Source of the DNA: Panax quinquefolius
Taxonomy: Eukaryota > Streptophyta > Magnoliopsida > Apiales > Araliaceae
Direction of reading: 5' to 3'
NCBI GenBank assembly: GCA_020205615.1
Contig: CM035165.1
Coordinates: 30,105,544-30,169,543 of the forward strand
Length of the DNA stretch: 64,000 bases
Shown: in pieces, positions 20,168 to 31,672 of the stretch
Numbering within the stretch: position 1 is the stretch's first letter
Layout of the letters: every line of letters begins with the position of its first letter
Notes under the pieces: model-generated
What the model saw: only the letters and a program-made list of their open reading frames with translations
Databases searched by the model: none
Told to the model about the DNA's origin: nothing
Translations under genes and position numbers: made by a program

Positions 20168-23100
20168 TATAAGACCTCGAATTTTATGAAATAAAAGTAT
20201 TCAATTTTCCTATTTAGTAAATGGTTAAATTGATAAAAGGTTAAAGTTAAGGGTGATATATGAATTTTTTTCAAAATACGCAAGTGGTTATAAAATATTC
20301 ATTGTTGTGGGAATATTCGTTTAGTCATAGAATATTCTTTACGTATCTGGGAATATTAAATGCGATGGCGTAGTCATTTGTGGGCCCCATAATGTAATAA
20401 ATGTCGGATGAAGAAAATGACAAGTTTGAGTTTTTTATAAATAACGGCGTAATCGTTACAGATAAACCTTTGGAATACACAGTGGTTAAAATACAAGATG
20501 TCTGCGTTGTTGCACATGAACACGGTATTACAAAGATTTTTTGAATTATTGATTCTTCACGTAAAGAAGCTTACTTTCGATAATTATTACGATGAATTCT
20601 TGTTCAATGCTTTATTTTATTGATTCAATAATTGTTGCGTTGATATTTTATATTATTGTTGTTTGATAATTGTCAATTTGCACAGTATTTCCCATTATCG
20701 ATTCAATAATTCATATTATTTGAATAATATTATTAGATAGCATTATTGGCAATGTCTAGAAAGTTCATCGAGGAGAGGTTTGGTCACCTAATTGCGCTAT
20801 TAATAAGGAGAAATCCTTATTGAAAGCCCCTTTCTTTCACTGAACCTACACGGTTGTCATTGTTGTGATTACGTAATATTATTTGTGAATAATTAATTAT
20901 TGATTTATATGATAAGGAAATATTTATTTGATGTGGATATAAATGATGGATTTATTTTGTGGTTATAAATGAAGGAATTAATGTTGAGATATTTTATCAA
21001 GTATTTTGTCGGATTGGAGGTATTAAAAGATCAAATCATTGTTCTTATAAACTCTATTGTGTGAGTTATAATTTTTAATCCGAATAGTTGGATCGTTGTG
21101 ATTTTTGGATATGTTATACATATATAAGTTGAGTATATGTCCACAAATTTTGAACCGTTAAAAATGAACGTATGATTTGTTATTAATTTTAAGAGGTGAC
21201 TGGTTCAGAAATTGTTGAAGTATCCGAATTTATCATTTTGGTGGAAAATTCTAGAATTGGTGGGCCCCACTTTTGGTTGGTGAGAAATGTGCTAGAATTT
21301 TATTCAAATGTGGTGGGTGGGAATAGTAGCGGTAAAGCCATCGGTGGCAGTCAAGTCTCGCTTCAAGCGTCTTAACATTTTCCTATAAATAGAGGCTAAG
21401 TTAGAATTGAAAAACACACCGTAATTCATAAGTTTTCTCTTTTTCTCTCTAGATTATCGAGTGTATTTTGTGAGTATTTAGATACTTGGTGAGTTGTTAT
21501 TCATCGTCAGAAGTTTCTTTCAAATAATATATCCGATATCCAGTTGGAAGTCTTTATTCTTTTGAGGTAAGGGATAGTAAGGGATATTAAGGATGCTATA
21601 TTCTTCATAATGATGTTATTCTTCAATATCATTATCTTTGAAATATTGGTATGAATTTTATTGTGGAAGTTTTACCTTTTTGAGTCGGGGTTACTATTCA
21701 CGTATACGACACTATTCATGAATATGGCACTATTTACGTATATGACATTATTTATGTATACGATCTATGTATTTAATACAGATCTTATTCACGAGTTACT
21801 ATTCATGAGTTATTATTCACGAGTTACTATTCACGAGTTATTATTCACGAGTTACTATTCACGGGTACTATTCACAACAAAATTGGATTCTTTTTCTGAC
21901 CAAATTATCGTTGATTTATGAATCTTACTCTTGAAATTAATAGGTTGTTGATCATATTGTTTTTATTATCATATATAACATTTTTATAACCTTGGTGATG
22001 GAATTTCTCTTTGACTTGAGTGTAAAGATGGGTAGATTATTGGTATGATCATGACTATGGGTTCTCTTTGGCCAGTAGTGCAAAGTTGAATCGTTGACTA
22101 GTATGATCATGACCATTGAATTTACAATTGAATATTTTTAGCTTAAGTGCAAAGGTGAATTGATCAACATGGTTATAATTTTGGTTTATATAAATTCTGA
22201 AATGATTATATATTTCTTTGAGATATGAATATTTTTGGCTAGTAGTCTGAAGATGACATATTATTGAATATCTTTGGCCCGTAAGTAAAGATGATCTGTT
22301 GTTGAATATCTTTGGCCCGTAATGCAAAGATAACTTTTGTTGTTGAATATATCTTTGGCCATATCTTTGGCCCGTAGTAAAAGATGATCTTTTGTTGAAT
22401 ATCTTTGGCTCGTGGTGCAAAGATGACCCGTTTTGAATATCTTTGGCCAGTAGTGCAAGGATGAATTTATTAGTATGATTATGAACATGAACTGTGATTT
22501 GGTATAACCATGATCTTTGATGTTTCAGGTAAAGACATGTGATGTAAATTATCTTCGTCTTGGATGAGAAGAGGAATTTTGAATCATAATTATGATTATG
22601 AGTTATTCATATGATTGTGGAAAGGAACTGTTAATTGATGTTACAGGGATAAAACATTATTGCTGGACTTTTAATGTAGAGAAGATAATAGACTTTATAG
22701 TCTATTTGACTCTTCTAATGGATTGTTTGTTCCGCTACAACTATGATTGAAAATTTTTATCATCTACCATATGTTCTAAATCTCTGATTTATTACTGTTG
22801 AAGGCTATTGATAATTTATTTATCTTTAGTCATGATATTCTTTACTGAGCTAGTTGTGCTCACCCTTCTATTTCAAAATTCCTTTCAGGTAATAAGAGTG
22901 TAGCTGGGTCGAGCGGGGGCAACAGGGGAATAGAACGGTGGTCATAATTTAGTAGTTATATTTGGTGAATCAAATAGGGTGAAGCGAACCCAATGTTGGA
23001 AGGGTATTTTGCCACTATCATACAAGATGTCTAAAGACATACAACCTCGTGTTATCATAAGACAGGGTTGTGCACATCCACTTGCTGAGTATATCTACGC

Positions 23101-23578
23101 GCACTACTTATATGATCTTGGTGTTTGTTTGAAGTATAATTCTCAATTAGAGATAGTGGAGATAATGATATGTCAAGAGAAGACTCATCATTGAAAAGAA
23201 TATGATAGTAATCTTCTCGTTTTTCTTTGGGGTCTATTGGGTCAACCAAGGATAATTCTATGGCCATATGATATCTATTATAACCTAGAAGCATAGCCTC
23301 CCATGTACGAAGGTTTCCTTGAGCACTTCCCAAAGATTTTAATTTCTAAAACAGTTTTTGACTATACCTTTATGTAAGATGTCATGGTGACGTCCTACCC
23401 AAGTTGGTGTCAAGAGTCACAGTTGATATATATATATATTTGTATCAAAACTCACAACACATGAGTTGTTGTATTTTGCACAACAATTGTTGTAATAAAG
23501 TTGTAGTTGTTTTATGTACCATGTATTTGGTGACTCAGAATGGGTTGGATGGAATAGACCTATTTTGGGGTTGTCACA
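20168..23578 (+). mobile_element. Element D LTR2
   Basis: 3411 bp; start TATAAGACC (TGTAAGACC mutated), end GGGGTTGTCACA. TATA box 21384-21391. No MITE: the empty site is near 20675. Carries the perfect hairpin AATAAGGA-GAAA-TCCTTATT at 20802-20821, the 14-bp array (21784-21874), the 39-bp array (22227-22462) and the 351-nt frame (23027-23377). Confidence 0.88.
23027..23377 (+). pseudogene. LTR-embedded 351-nt frame, D LTR2 copy (two stops)
   Basis: ATG 23027 to TAA 23377, again exactly 351 nt with no indel. Stops: TGA at 23192-23194 (Trp codon lost) and TAG at 23294-23296 (shared with LTR1). The shared TAG shows it predates the duplication of the D LTRs; the TGA is private to this copy. Confidence 0.5.
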
Positions 23579-23911
23579 TTTGGTATCAGAGCTTAGGGAT
23601 ATGATATCTGGCGGAGATCCGGGATTAGAACTAGGAGAGGAGAGATGAGTAAATCCTTCGCTAGTGTGTCCAACCTAAGCTTATTTGTTGGTTTGTCATA
23701 ATATCGGGATATTATGTCATATGTTAATTTGTTCAATTAACCTTTGTTTTGAAGCTGCATTCTAGAATGATATCTGAAATATAGGAGATGAGCAATGGAG
23801 AAATCATGATGACCGGGGAGATAGAATCTGAAATGAAAGCAAGGTATTCTCAACTCTTTAAAATATCAGGTACGTAAATTTCAGGGACGAAATTTCATAA
23901 GGAGGGGAGAT
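23579..23911 (+). mobile_element. Element D internal domain 2 (333 bp)
   Basis: Same content as internal 1: PBS at 23581-23592, palindrome at 23697-23716, chromodomain tail (ESEMKARYSQLFKISGT then stop) near 23825-23875, PPT AAGGAGGGGAGAT just before 23912. The tail proves descent from a coding chromovirus by internal deletion. Confidence 0.85.
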
Positions 23912-25285
23912 TGTAAGACCCCGAATTTTATGAAATAAAAGTATTCAATTTTCCTATTTAGTAAATGGTTAAATTGATAAAAGGTTAAAGTTAAGGGTGA
24001 TATATGAATTTTTTCAAAATACGCAAGTGGTTATAAAATATTCATTGTTGTCGGGGAATATTCGTTTAGTCATAGAATATTCTTTCTGTCGGGGAATATT
24101 CGTGATGCGACGGCGTAGTCATTTGTGGGCCCCATAACAGAATAAATGTCGGATGAAGAAAATGACAAGTTTGAGTTTTTATAAATAACGGCGTAATCGT
24201 TCACTGCTTAACAACTTGTTAGAATACCGGTGGTTAAAATACGATGTCACGCTGTTGTTGCACAAGAATAATACCAGATTATTGCACATATTTTTGAATT
24301 ATTGATTCTTACGTAAAGCCCACTACTCAATAATTGTTACGATGAGTTACTTGCTCAATGCTTTATTTTATTGATTCAATAATTGTTGCGTTGATATTTT
24401 ATATTATTGTTGTTTCAATAATTGTCAACGCACGATATTCCCATTATCGCTTCAATAATTCATATTATTTGAATAATATTATTAGATAGCATTATTGGCA
24501 ATGTCTAGAAAGTTCTCATCGAGGAGAGGTTTGGTCACCTAATTCGCGCTACCAATAAGGAGAAATCCTTATTGAAAGCCCCTTTTCCCCTGGGAAGCCT
24601 CATGTCATTGTTATGATTACGTAATATTATTTGTGAATAATTAATTATTGATTTATATGATAAGGAAATATTTATTTGATGTATATAAATGATGGATTTA
24701 TTTTTGTGGTTATAAATGATGGAATTAATGTTGAGATATTTTATCAAGATTTTGTCCGGATTGGAGGTATTAAAAGATCAAATCAATGTTCTTACACTTT
24801 CTATTGTGTGAGTTATAATTTTAATCCGAAATAGTTGGATCGTTAGTGATTTTTGGATATGTTATACATATATAAGTTGAGTATATGTCCACAAATTTTG
24901 AACCGTTAAAAATGAACGTATGATTTGTTATTAATTTTAAGAGGTGACTGGTTCAGAAATTGTTGAAGTATCCGAATTTATCATTTTGGTGGAAAATTTT
25001 AGAATTGTTGGGCCCCACTTTTGGTTGGTGAGAAATGTGCTATAATTTTTATTCAAATGTGGTGGGTGGGAATAGTAGCAGGTAAAGCCATCAGGTAGCA
25101 GGTCAAGTCTGCTTTGGCGTGCTAACATTTTCCTATAAATAGAGGGCTAAGTTAGAATTGAAAAACACACCAGAATTCATAAGTTTTCTCTCTTTTTCTC
25201 TCTAGATTATCGAGTGTATTTTGTGAGTATTTAGATACTTGGTGAGTTGCTATTCATCAGTGCAAGTTTCCTTCAGCGTCATATC
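23912..25285 (+). mobile_element. Element D LTR3, 5' part
   Basis: TGTAAGACCCCG start; runs through U3, the hairpin with 9-bp stem and GAAA loop at 24553-24574 and the TATA box 25134-25141. It breaks off at ...GCGTCATATCC, where sequence from near the LTR start begins again at about 25286. Confidence 0.8.
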
Positions 25286-26218
25286 CAATTTAGTAAATAA
25301 TTAAATTGATAAAAGGTTAAAGTTAAGGGTGATATATGAATTTTTTCAAAATACGCAAGTGGTTATAAAATATTCATTGTTGTCGGGGAATATTCGTTTA
25401 GTCATAGAATATTCTTTTACGTTCTGTGGAATATTAAATGCAATGTAGTAGTCATTTAGGGCCCATAACGTAATAAATGTTAGATGAAGAAAATGACAAG
25501 TTTGAGTTTTTATAAATAACTTGGCGTAATCGTTACCAAGTTAACACCGTTGGAATACACGGTGGTTAAAATACAAAGATGTCTGGCGTTGTTGTTGCGA
25601 TGTAAGAATATTACCAGTATTGCATGTATTTTTTTGAATTATTGATTCTTACGTGAAAGGCACTACTCAATAATTGTTACGATGAGTTACTTATTCAATG
25701 CTTTATTTTATTGATTCAATAATTGTCATGCGTTGATATTTTATATTATTGTTGTTTCAATAATTGTCACTTTGCCACGCGGATTTCCCATTATCGGATC
25801 AATAATTTATATGTCAAGAGAAGACTCATCATTGGAAAGAATATGATAGTAATCTTCTCGTTTTTCTTTTTAGGGTCTATTAGGTTGACCAAGGATAATT
25901 ACGTACCGTATGATATCTATTATAACCTAGAAGCATAGCCTCTCCCATGTACGAAGGTTTCCTTGAGCACTTCCCAAAGATTTTAATTTCTAAAACAGTT
26001 TTTGACTATACCTTTATATAAGATGTCATGGTGACGTCCTACCCAAGTTGGTGTCAAGAGTCATAGTTGATATATATATTTGTATTAAAACTCATAACAC
26101 ATGAGTTGTTGTATTTTGCACGACAATTGTTGTAATAAAGTTGTAGTTATTTTTTGTACCATGTATTTGGAGATTTAGAATGGGTTGGATGGAATGGACC
26201 TATTTTGGGGTTGTCACA
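25286..26218 (+). mobile_element. Element D LTR4, internally deleted
   Basis: Starts about 30 bp into the LTR (TTTAGTAAATAATTAAATTG). At 25810/25811 it jumps from the U3 segment ATCAATAATTTAT to ATGTCAAGAGAAG inside the embedded frame, a loss of about 2.5 kb, then ends GGGGTTGTCACA at 26218. Both breakpoints show a few bases of microhomology. Confidence 0.8.
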
Positions 26219-26223
26219 AGGAA

Positions 26224-27803
26224 CCTCTTCATACGTCAAATCTTCCCATATTTCGTACGGTTCTAACTCAATAATGTGGTTCGGGTCTTCTACATATTTA
26301 CGTAACATGGATATGTGAAAAACATTATGAACATAAGACATACTTGGCGGTAAAGCGAGTCTATAGGCCACAGTTCCTACTCGATCGAGGATTAAAAATG
26401 GGCCAATGAATCGAGGATTGAGCTTTCCTCTCTTTCCAAATCTCGTAACTCCTTTCCACGGAGCAACTCGTAACAACACATGATCTCCTATATCTAATTC
26501 CACATCCTTTCGATGAAGATCAGCATAACTCTTTGTCGATCTTGTGAGGTTTTTATACCTTACCGGATCGTTTGAATCTTTTTCGTAGTCATACGTACCA
26601 ACTCCGTTCCCAACAACGTTGCTTCACCCACCTCATCCCAGCATACTGGAGAACGACACTTTCTTCTATACAACGCTTTGAATGGAGCCATGCCAATACT
26701 TGCTTGATAACTGTTGTTGTAGGAAAACTCCACCAATGGTAAGAACTTGTCCCAACTTCCCTTGAAATCAAGGACACAGAGTCTTAATAGATCTTCAAGA
26801 GTTTGAATAGTCCTCTCCGATTGTCCGTCCATCTGAGGATGATATGCCAAGCTAAATCGTAAATTTGTGCCCATAGCTTTTTACAAACTAACCCAAAATC
26901 GTGAAGTGAATCTTGGGTCTCGATTAGAAACTATGGATACTGGCATACCATGCAGTCTTACAATCTCGTTTATGTACATACGAGCAAGACGTTCAAGTGT
27001 ATAAGTTTCTCGTATCGATAAGAAATGAGCAGACTTGGTCAATCTATCAACAATGACCCAAATCGCATTTATACCTTGAGAAACCTTTGGAAGACCGGTA
27101 ACGAAATCCATGGTAATGTGCTCCCACTTCCATTCTGGAATTTCCAGTGGTTGCAATGGACCTTTTGGTACTTGATGCTCACCTTGACTTCGTTGACACG
27201 TTAGACACCTTGAGATAAACAAATTTATCTCTCTTCAGATTGCCCCACCAAAATGTATGTCGAAGATCATGATACATTTTGGTACTCCCAGAATGGATTG
27301 CAAACGGTGTGTTGTGCGTCTCCATCATGATTTTATACTTTAAATCGTGGTCGTTAGAACACAAAGTCCGGAGTTGACTCAAGTATTCCTTCTTCATCGA
27401 TTCTTGCTTCCTAAGATAGCACCTTCTTGCACTTTGTTCCTCATACGCGCCACCTCCAGTGTCAGTAGCTTGAGCGACTTTAACTTTATCAATTAAAGTC
27501 GGTTCTACTCGTATGTTCGCCATCATCACATTGGTCCCTGGAGTCTTTAACTCTATTTCCATCATTTGCAAGTCACACAAAATGGGCCTTTGCGTTGTCA
27601 ATATTGCACTCGTACCTGCATATGATCTTCTACTCAATGCGTCAGCTACCACATTCGCTTTTCCAGGATGGTATTGGATGGTATGATCATAATCTTTCAA
27701 CAGTTCAAGCCAACGTCGTTTTCGCATGTTGAGTTCCTTTTGAGTGAAGAAATATTTGAGGCTTTTATGATCCGTAAAGATCTCCACTTTTTCCCCATAC
27801 AAG
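26224..27803 (-). pseudogene. Element C pol: RNase H end and integrase
   Basis: Minus-strand pieces: RNase H end ([51 protein letters not shown]) at about 27590-27803, a linker, and the HHCC finger ([17 protein letters not shown] ... CLTC) about 27170-27330. The IN core has [25 protein letters not shown] and GQSERTIQTLED (26560-27130); IN C-terminus has ELDIGDHVLLRVAPWKGV, GPF and FHISMLRKYVEDPNH (26230-26503). The second-Asp region reads SNRDPRF. Frames are broken in several places. Interrupted at 26223 by D and at 27804 by F. Confidence 0.87.
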
Positions 27804-27808
27804 TAATG

Positions 27809-28401
27809 CGTAAAATCCCAACTTTTTAAATAAAGATGAATTTTCTATAAATATTATTTTTGAATATTATGGAGTAAAAAATTGATATAATGTTATAGTT
27901 GTGGGTAATATTTATAAATTTTGCAAAGTACGCAAGTTGTTATATAATATTCGATTGGTCGGGGAATATTCGTTTTAACAGGAAATATTTGTACAACGGC
28001 ACAATCATTGGTGGACCCCACAACGGAATTATTGTTGGATTGAGAAAACGACAAAAATACTTTATGAAAATAACGGCGGAAGTTTTACCGTTAATCTGTT
28101 GAAACACCGGTGTTAAAAAGTAGTAATATCTGGCGTGGTTACGATGAGACACAAGATTGATTATTGATGCTTACGTGAGAAGTCACTCAGTTTTGTTTAA
28201 TTATTGCTATAGTAATTGTTGTAAATTTTGCTTATTTTATGGACCCCTATTTACTCATTTTTCAAAATAATCGGTAGAAAATTTTTAATATAATAAAAGT
28301 GGGGCCACATGTGGGGCCCCCGTGTGGAAAATGAATTTGAAAAGGAGGCAGCATCTCACGGGTAAGCTTTTGATAGTGTCAGGAGGGAGTTTTGTATAAC
28401 T

Positions 28402-28453
<52 letters not shown>

Positions 28454-28475
28454 ATAATATATATTATATAATTGG

Positions 28476-28508
<33 letters not shown>

Positions 28509-30273
28509 GGATGATTAAAAGATGGGGACGGGAGTATCACAGAGTAATGACCGTAGAAAGTTTAAATATATATAAGATATAATTTATAATATATATTATA
28601 TTTTATTTAAAAGTTTTATTTTATTAGAATATTTTATCGCATGCATAGTATCCATTCCATTTTCCTATAAGTAGAAGCTCATTCCTTCTTTATTTTCTTA
28701 CGAATTCACTTTGAACTCTGTAGAGAGAAAACTATAGAGAGAGACTATAGAGATAGAAGAAAAGTATTACGCTACTTAACTACTTTTATATTCAGTTTCT
28801 TTTACTAGTAGTGGGTGTTATTCTTTTTTATTCATGAAGAGAACTGTTGTTATTCCATTTCTTATTATTCTGTTAGAATAACTTTTGTATCTGCCTACTA
28901 CCTATACTTGGTGACATTCTTCTATTATTCATTGGAACATCCATGCATGTGTGTTTTACACCTACCGGTTCCGCTTTTATTATTATTCCGTTGGAACATC
29001 CTGCTCATGTGTTTTACACCGACTGGTTCCGCTTTATTATTATTCTCATTGGAACATCCTCATGCATGTGTTTTACACCGGACTGGTTCCGCTCTTTTAT
29101 ATTCTCGCTGGAACATCCCAGCTTGCACAAATTTTGCCCGACCGTTCCGTTATTATTATTCTGTTGGAATAACCTGTCTATGCGAAGTACCGCATGCATG
29201 GTGATTTCTTTTGTTATTCCATTCTTTATTATACTAAGTTGGTCAATGTTTTGACTTCTATACTCCATGAAATTAGTAGAATATCCTTGATATTTGCGCT
29301 TCATCCAGTATCTTTTCATGAAAATATTCTTCTGATCATTCTTGAATTTTACTCTACAAAACAGTATCATGTTGACAATTTGGACGTTAATAATTCCTGG
29401 ATAAAATAATTGTTGAACTTGTTTTATTGAATTCTTATATCATTGTCATCATCCTCATGTTTATATTTTGTTGAAAGTCATCTGTGGCCTGTAGTGCATA
29501 GATGGACTTGGTATGATTATGACCGAGGATTATTCTTTGTAATCATGGCCGTAATGTTACAAATGATGTGGTAAAAGTTCTCATTGGCCCGTAGTGCATT
29601 GATGGACGATTGTTGGCATGATCATGACCATTAATGAATACACAAATATTCTTGGCCTCAGTAGTGCATGGATAATTGTGGTCGTGATACTAAAGAATAT
29701 CCTTGGCCATAGTGCGGGGGTGATTCGATGATGTGGAATATTTATTAAGTTTGAGTCTCAAATGATAATGATGATGAAAACCTTTTTAATCATAAAAGAT
29801 AGTAGATTTTATTTTCTACTTGACTCTTTTAATGGATTGTTTGTTCCACTGCAGTTAAACTTGATTTCTATTATATTTTATCAGTTTAACATTGTTGGAG
29901 ACTAATGATAATTTATTCTGCATTATCTTAGTCATAATATTTCTTCTTGGGCTTGTTGAGCTCACCCTTTCTTTCACCGTTTTCTTCTTGAAATGAGAAT
30001 ATAAATTTGGGACGAGTCGGGGAACGGAGTAATGGTCCAGAGGATAGCATTAGTAGTCCTCACTATTCTATGAAATAGTGTGATAATAATTGTAATGAGG
30101 ACTCCTTTTGAGTTTGTATAATCTCTAGTAGATAATATATGTATTCAAACTCACGGTTTATGTTTTATCGTATTGTATACCTATGTTTGTATTAATAAGT
30201 TGTATTTGAAATCATACCATGTATCCATGCGACCCAAGATGGGTGATGTATACCTAATTTTGAGGCGTCCACG
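27809..30273 (+). mobile_element. Element F 5' LTR
   Basis: Starts CGTAAAATCCC (TGTAAAACCCC mutated), ends GAGGCGTCCACG. TATA-like TATAAGTA at 28675-28682. (AT)n microsatellite 28404-28450 and a second one ~28480-28507; ~60-70-bp units about 28866-29175. Confidence 0.85.
28404..28450. repeat. (AT)n microsatellite
   Basis: About 23 uninterrupted AT units in the U3 of F's 5' LTR, with a second run at about 28480-28507. The 3' LTR has a shorter run at 39451-39482, so length has changed since insertion. Confidence 0.95.
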
Positions 30274-30275
30274 GT

Positions 30276-30287
30276 TGGTATCAAAGC
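30276..30287 (+). other. Primer-binding site of element F
   Basis: TGGTATCAAAGC, iMet type with the same G-to-A variant as A and G. Confidence 0.8.
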
Positions 30288-30457
30288 TTAGGGATATGAT
30301 CCTGCTAAGATGTGAGACTAGAACTAGGAGGGAGAGATCGGGAATTCCTTCGCTAGTATGACCTACTTAAATTTATTTTGTATTTAAATTGGTTGGTCGA
30401 GTTTAGAGATATTATGTTACATGTCAATTAACCTTTGTTTTTGGCGAGATATCTAAA

Positions 30458-31672
30458 ATTACATCCGAAAATGTTGAGAATAGCAATAATCAGGAGAATG
30501 TGCATCAGGAAGGCGACAATCCTCATGCAAACAACAACACTGACCAAATGATGAATGATGGATTGTTCGGAGGCTTTATGCAATTCATGCAACAAAGAAA
30601 GTAGAGCTCTCATCCAAAATGTAGGTGGAACATCTTTGAAACTCTCGGGCGATCACCGCTAAACAGTTCAAGGAGCTGGGACCACCGGAGTTTAAGGGAG
30701 AGCAAAAACCACTTATGGCGAAAGCATGGATAAAGCAGATCACCAAGATATTTGATGTCTTGGGATGCTCAGGAGCAAAAGGTTCCCTTTGCCTTTTATG
30801 TTACGCGAGAGGCGATTCTTCGGTGGGAATCGGTTAAACATACTCAACTGCCAGTCTTGAAGATGTCTTGGGAGAAGTTCCAAGAGTCATTCAATGAAAA
30901 ATACTTTCCCAAAGTATTCGTCACATGAAGGAGGCGGAGTTTATCAAATTGGAGCAAAATAATATGGCCGTGTCGCAATACGAGGAAAAATTTGGGAGTT
31001 ATCCGGTTCAAGTCCCCACTGTGGATAATGAAGAGAAATGGCGCGAATGTTTTAAGAGGTTTGAAGCGAGATACGTCGAACATCTTATTTCTCATAAACA
31101 ATGTTTGTATTCGAGATGTTGTAAATAGGGCTCGATTGGTGGAAGCGCGATAAGAGTCAACGCAACCAAAAGAGAGCGGCAAAATGAAATACTAATACCA
31201 AGTGAGCGATCATCGAGCGGTGACAACAAGCGTGGAGGGAATAAACAGGCCGAAATATAGTAACCACTTCTATGGTAATCAAGGACAAAACAATAAGAAT
31301 GGACATTTCAAAAGAGGAGATTCAACAATGATGGAAAGACGTCGGCTGACCAAAGAATCGTTGTTAAGGAAGGAGAAAGACCACCTATCATATGCTTCAA
31401 ATGCGGAGGGAGGGACACATCGGTCAAATTAGCGATGCGAGTCAAAAGCGTGTTATAATTGTGGAAGTGAAGGTCACTTAGCCCAATTTTGTCGTTCATC
31501 GAAGATAAATTCAAATAAGATGGAGGCACCAAAGGCTATCCCAGAAAAGTCAAAGCCGGTAGTGCAAGGGAGAGCGTTTGTTGTGACCTCCCAGAAAGCA
31601 AGGAACCCGAATGAGGTCATCACGGGTAAGCTTATCATAAACTCTAGCGAAGTCTACACTTTATCATATCCT
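30458..31672 (+). pseudogene. Element F gag to start of protease, broken
   Basis: Follows the leader at 30288-30457. The start codon is ATT where G has ATG. Recognisable: SENVENSNN-type leader, NDGLFGGFMQFMQQ, capsid blocks around AWIKQITKIFDVLGC, and HMKEAEFIKLEQNNMAVSQY at 30925-31000. An intact nucleocapsid knuckle CYNCGSEGHLAQFC lies near 31450-31495, and KARNPNEVITGKLIINSSEV near 31600 marks the start of the protease. Several frameshifts. At about 31672 the sequence flips into a minus-strand gag (H). Confidence 0.85.

Larger units (their letters stand above)
15889..26218 (+). mobile_element. Element D: non-coding giant-LTR retrotransposon, tandem LTR-int-LTR-int-LTR
   Basis: 10,330 bp flanked by a perfect 5-bp duplication aggaa (15884-15888 and 26219-26223), inside the pol of C. 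Layout: LTR1 15889-19835, internal 19836-20167, LTR2 20168-23578, internal 23579-23911, LTR3 5' part 23912-25285, LTR4 (internally deleted) 25286-26218. Each internal domain is only ~332 bp and holds a PBS, leader, chromodomain tail and PPT but no gag or pol. It is therefore non-autonomous and would need Gag, RT and IN from a coding relative. The tandem form points to unequal recombination between LTRs, or to a multimer inserted as one unit. Confidence 0.88.

Noticed and set aside
28815..29254. Overlapping plus-strand frames rich in Tyr/Phe (e.g. around 28815-29254, 39871-40282, 48032-48732)
   Set aside because: Translations of the degenerate ~60-70-bp LTR repeats in two or three frames at once; not conserved as protein.
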